A DNA stretch of 64,000 bases from Phycisphaeraceae bacterium (GTDB lineage Bacteria; Planctomycetota; Phycisphaerae; Phycisphaerales; SM1A02): NCBI GenBank assembly GCA_019636755.1, contig JAHBWZ010000005.1, forward strand, positions 1 through 64,000, written 5' to 3'. Shown here in pieces: positions 63,942-64,000 of this stretch. The notes beneath the pieces are model-generated. The model saw nothing but the letters and a program-made list of their open reading frames with translations. It had not been told where the DNA came from and did no database searches. Made by a program: the position numbers and the translations under genes. The first letter of the stretch is position 1, and every line of letters starts with the position of its first letter.

Positions 63942-64000
63942 TCAGCGACCGGCCTTCAGGAGGTCGCGGATCTCGCCCAGGAGTTTCTCCTCGGCGGACG
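63942..64000 (-). CDS. mscL: C-terminal end of MscL-like mechanosensitive channel (partial)
   Basis: The minus-strand frame entering from the right edge reads S-A-E-E-K-L-L-G-E-I-R-D-L-L-K-A-G-R and stops at 63942. E-E-x-L-L-x-E-I-R-D-L-L is the conserved C-terminal helix of large-conductance mechanosensitive channels, which form a cytoplasmic bundle and open under osmotic shock. Only 18 residues plus the stop are visible. Confidence 0.7.
   Translation of the reverse strand, partial: SAEEKLLGEIRDLLKAGR

Overview
The window is very GC-rich bacterial DNA that I assign by inference to a planctomycete of the Phycisphaerae type. The reasons are several secreted proteins ending in a duplicated dockerin-like module, stand-alone pseudopilins, short C-terminal V-P-x-P / hydrophobic / poly-Arg anchors, an alternative complex III (ACIII) operon, and an integral membrane protein opening with a C-x-R-C-x-Y-D-L zinc ribbon. 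No phage, transposase, CRISPR array or rRNA was seen.

Regions. (a) 1-8.6 kb: the end of an unknown gene, a HAF-repeat dockerin protein, a PrsW-like membrane protease, an M42 aminopeptidase, a YgfZ-like folate-binding protein, a metallophosphoesterase, a surface-anchored protein, and an HTH/TPR regulator with an 11-bp inverted repeat in front of it. (b) 9-16 kb: recA with a sigma70-like promoter, an 11-bp tandem repeat, an S4 RNA-binding protein, a 1-kb gene-poor stretch with repeats, and two dockerin proteins. (c) 16-25.7 kb: a zinc-ribbon membrane protein, tRNA-Leu(CAG) with a terminator, a methyltransferase, an LplT-like MFS carrier, a cysteine desulfurase, a channel-like protein, NAD synthetase and mutL. 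(d) 25.7-35.7 kb, minus strand: an eleven-gene type II secretion/type IV pilus operon running from a PilZ protein and the E and F components through pseudopilins G-H-I-J to a K-like protein carrying a PA14 domain, a fused PilM/PilN (GspL-like) protein, a PilO/GspM-like and a PilP/GspC-like protein. No secretin gene is present. (e) 36-45.7 kb: moaD-like and moeA genes, a pseudopilin plus dockerin gene pair behind a cobalamin riboswitch, clpB, a DUF1573 protein, a BtuF-like cobalamin-binding protein and TatD. (f) 46-59.3 kb: one long, tightly packed respiratory operon encoding ACIII (ActA-F), a small membrane protein, Sco, and an A2-type caa3 oxygen reductase (subunits II, I, IV, III). (g) 59.4-64 kb: a dockerin remnant, a Fur-family-like palindrome, a Cys/His-rich secreted protein, a second pseudopilin/dockerin pair, an anchored protein, a secreted Cys-rich protein behind a promoter whose spacer contains a 12-G run, a strong shared terminator, and the 3' end of mscL.

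How the parts fit. ACIII passes electrons from quinol to the caa3 oxidase, and Sco would load its CuA centre. The secretion operon would assemble a pseudopilus that may export or display the many signal-peptide and dockerin proteins. Most notable is that both stand-alone pseudopilin genes sit next to a dockerin gene and downstream of a nutrient-type control element: a B12 riboswitch in one case, a Fur-family-like box in the other. I infer these are nutrient-controlled surface modules.

Starts are chosen from Shine-Dalgarno spacing, signal peptides and family length. All product names rest on reading motifs, not on database searches.
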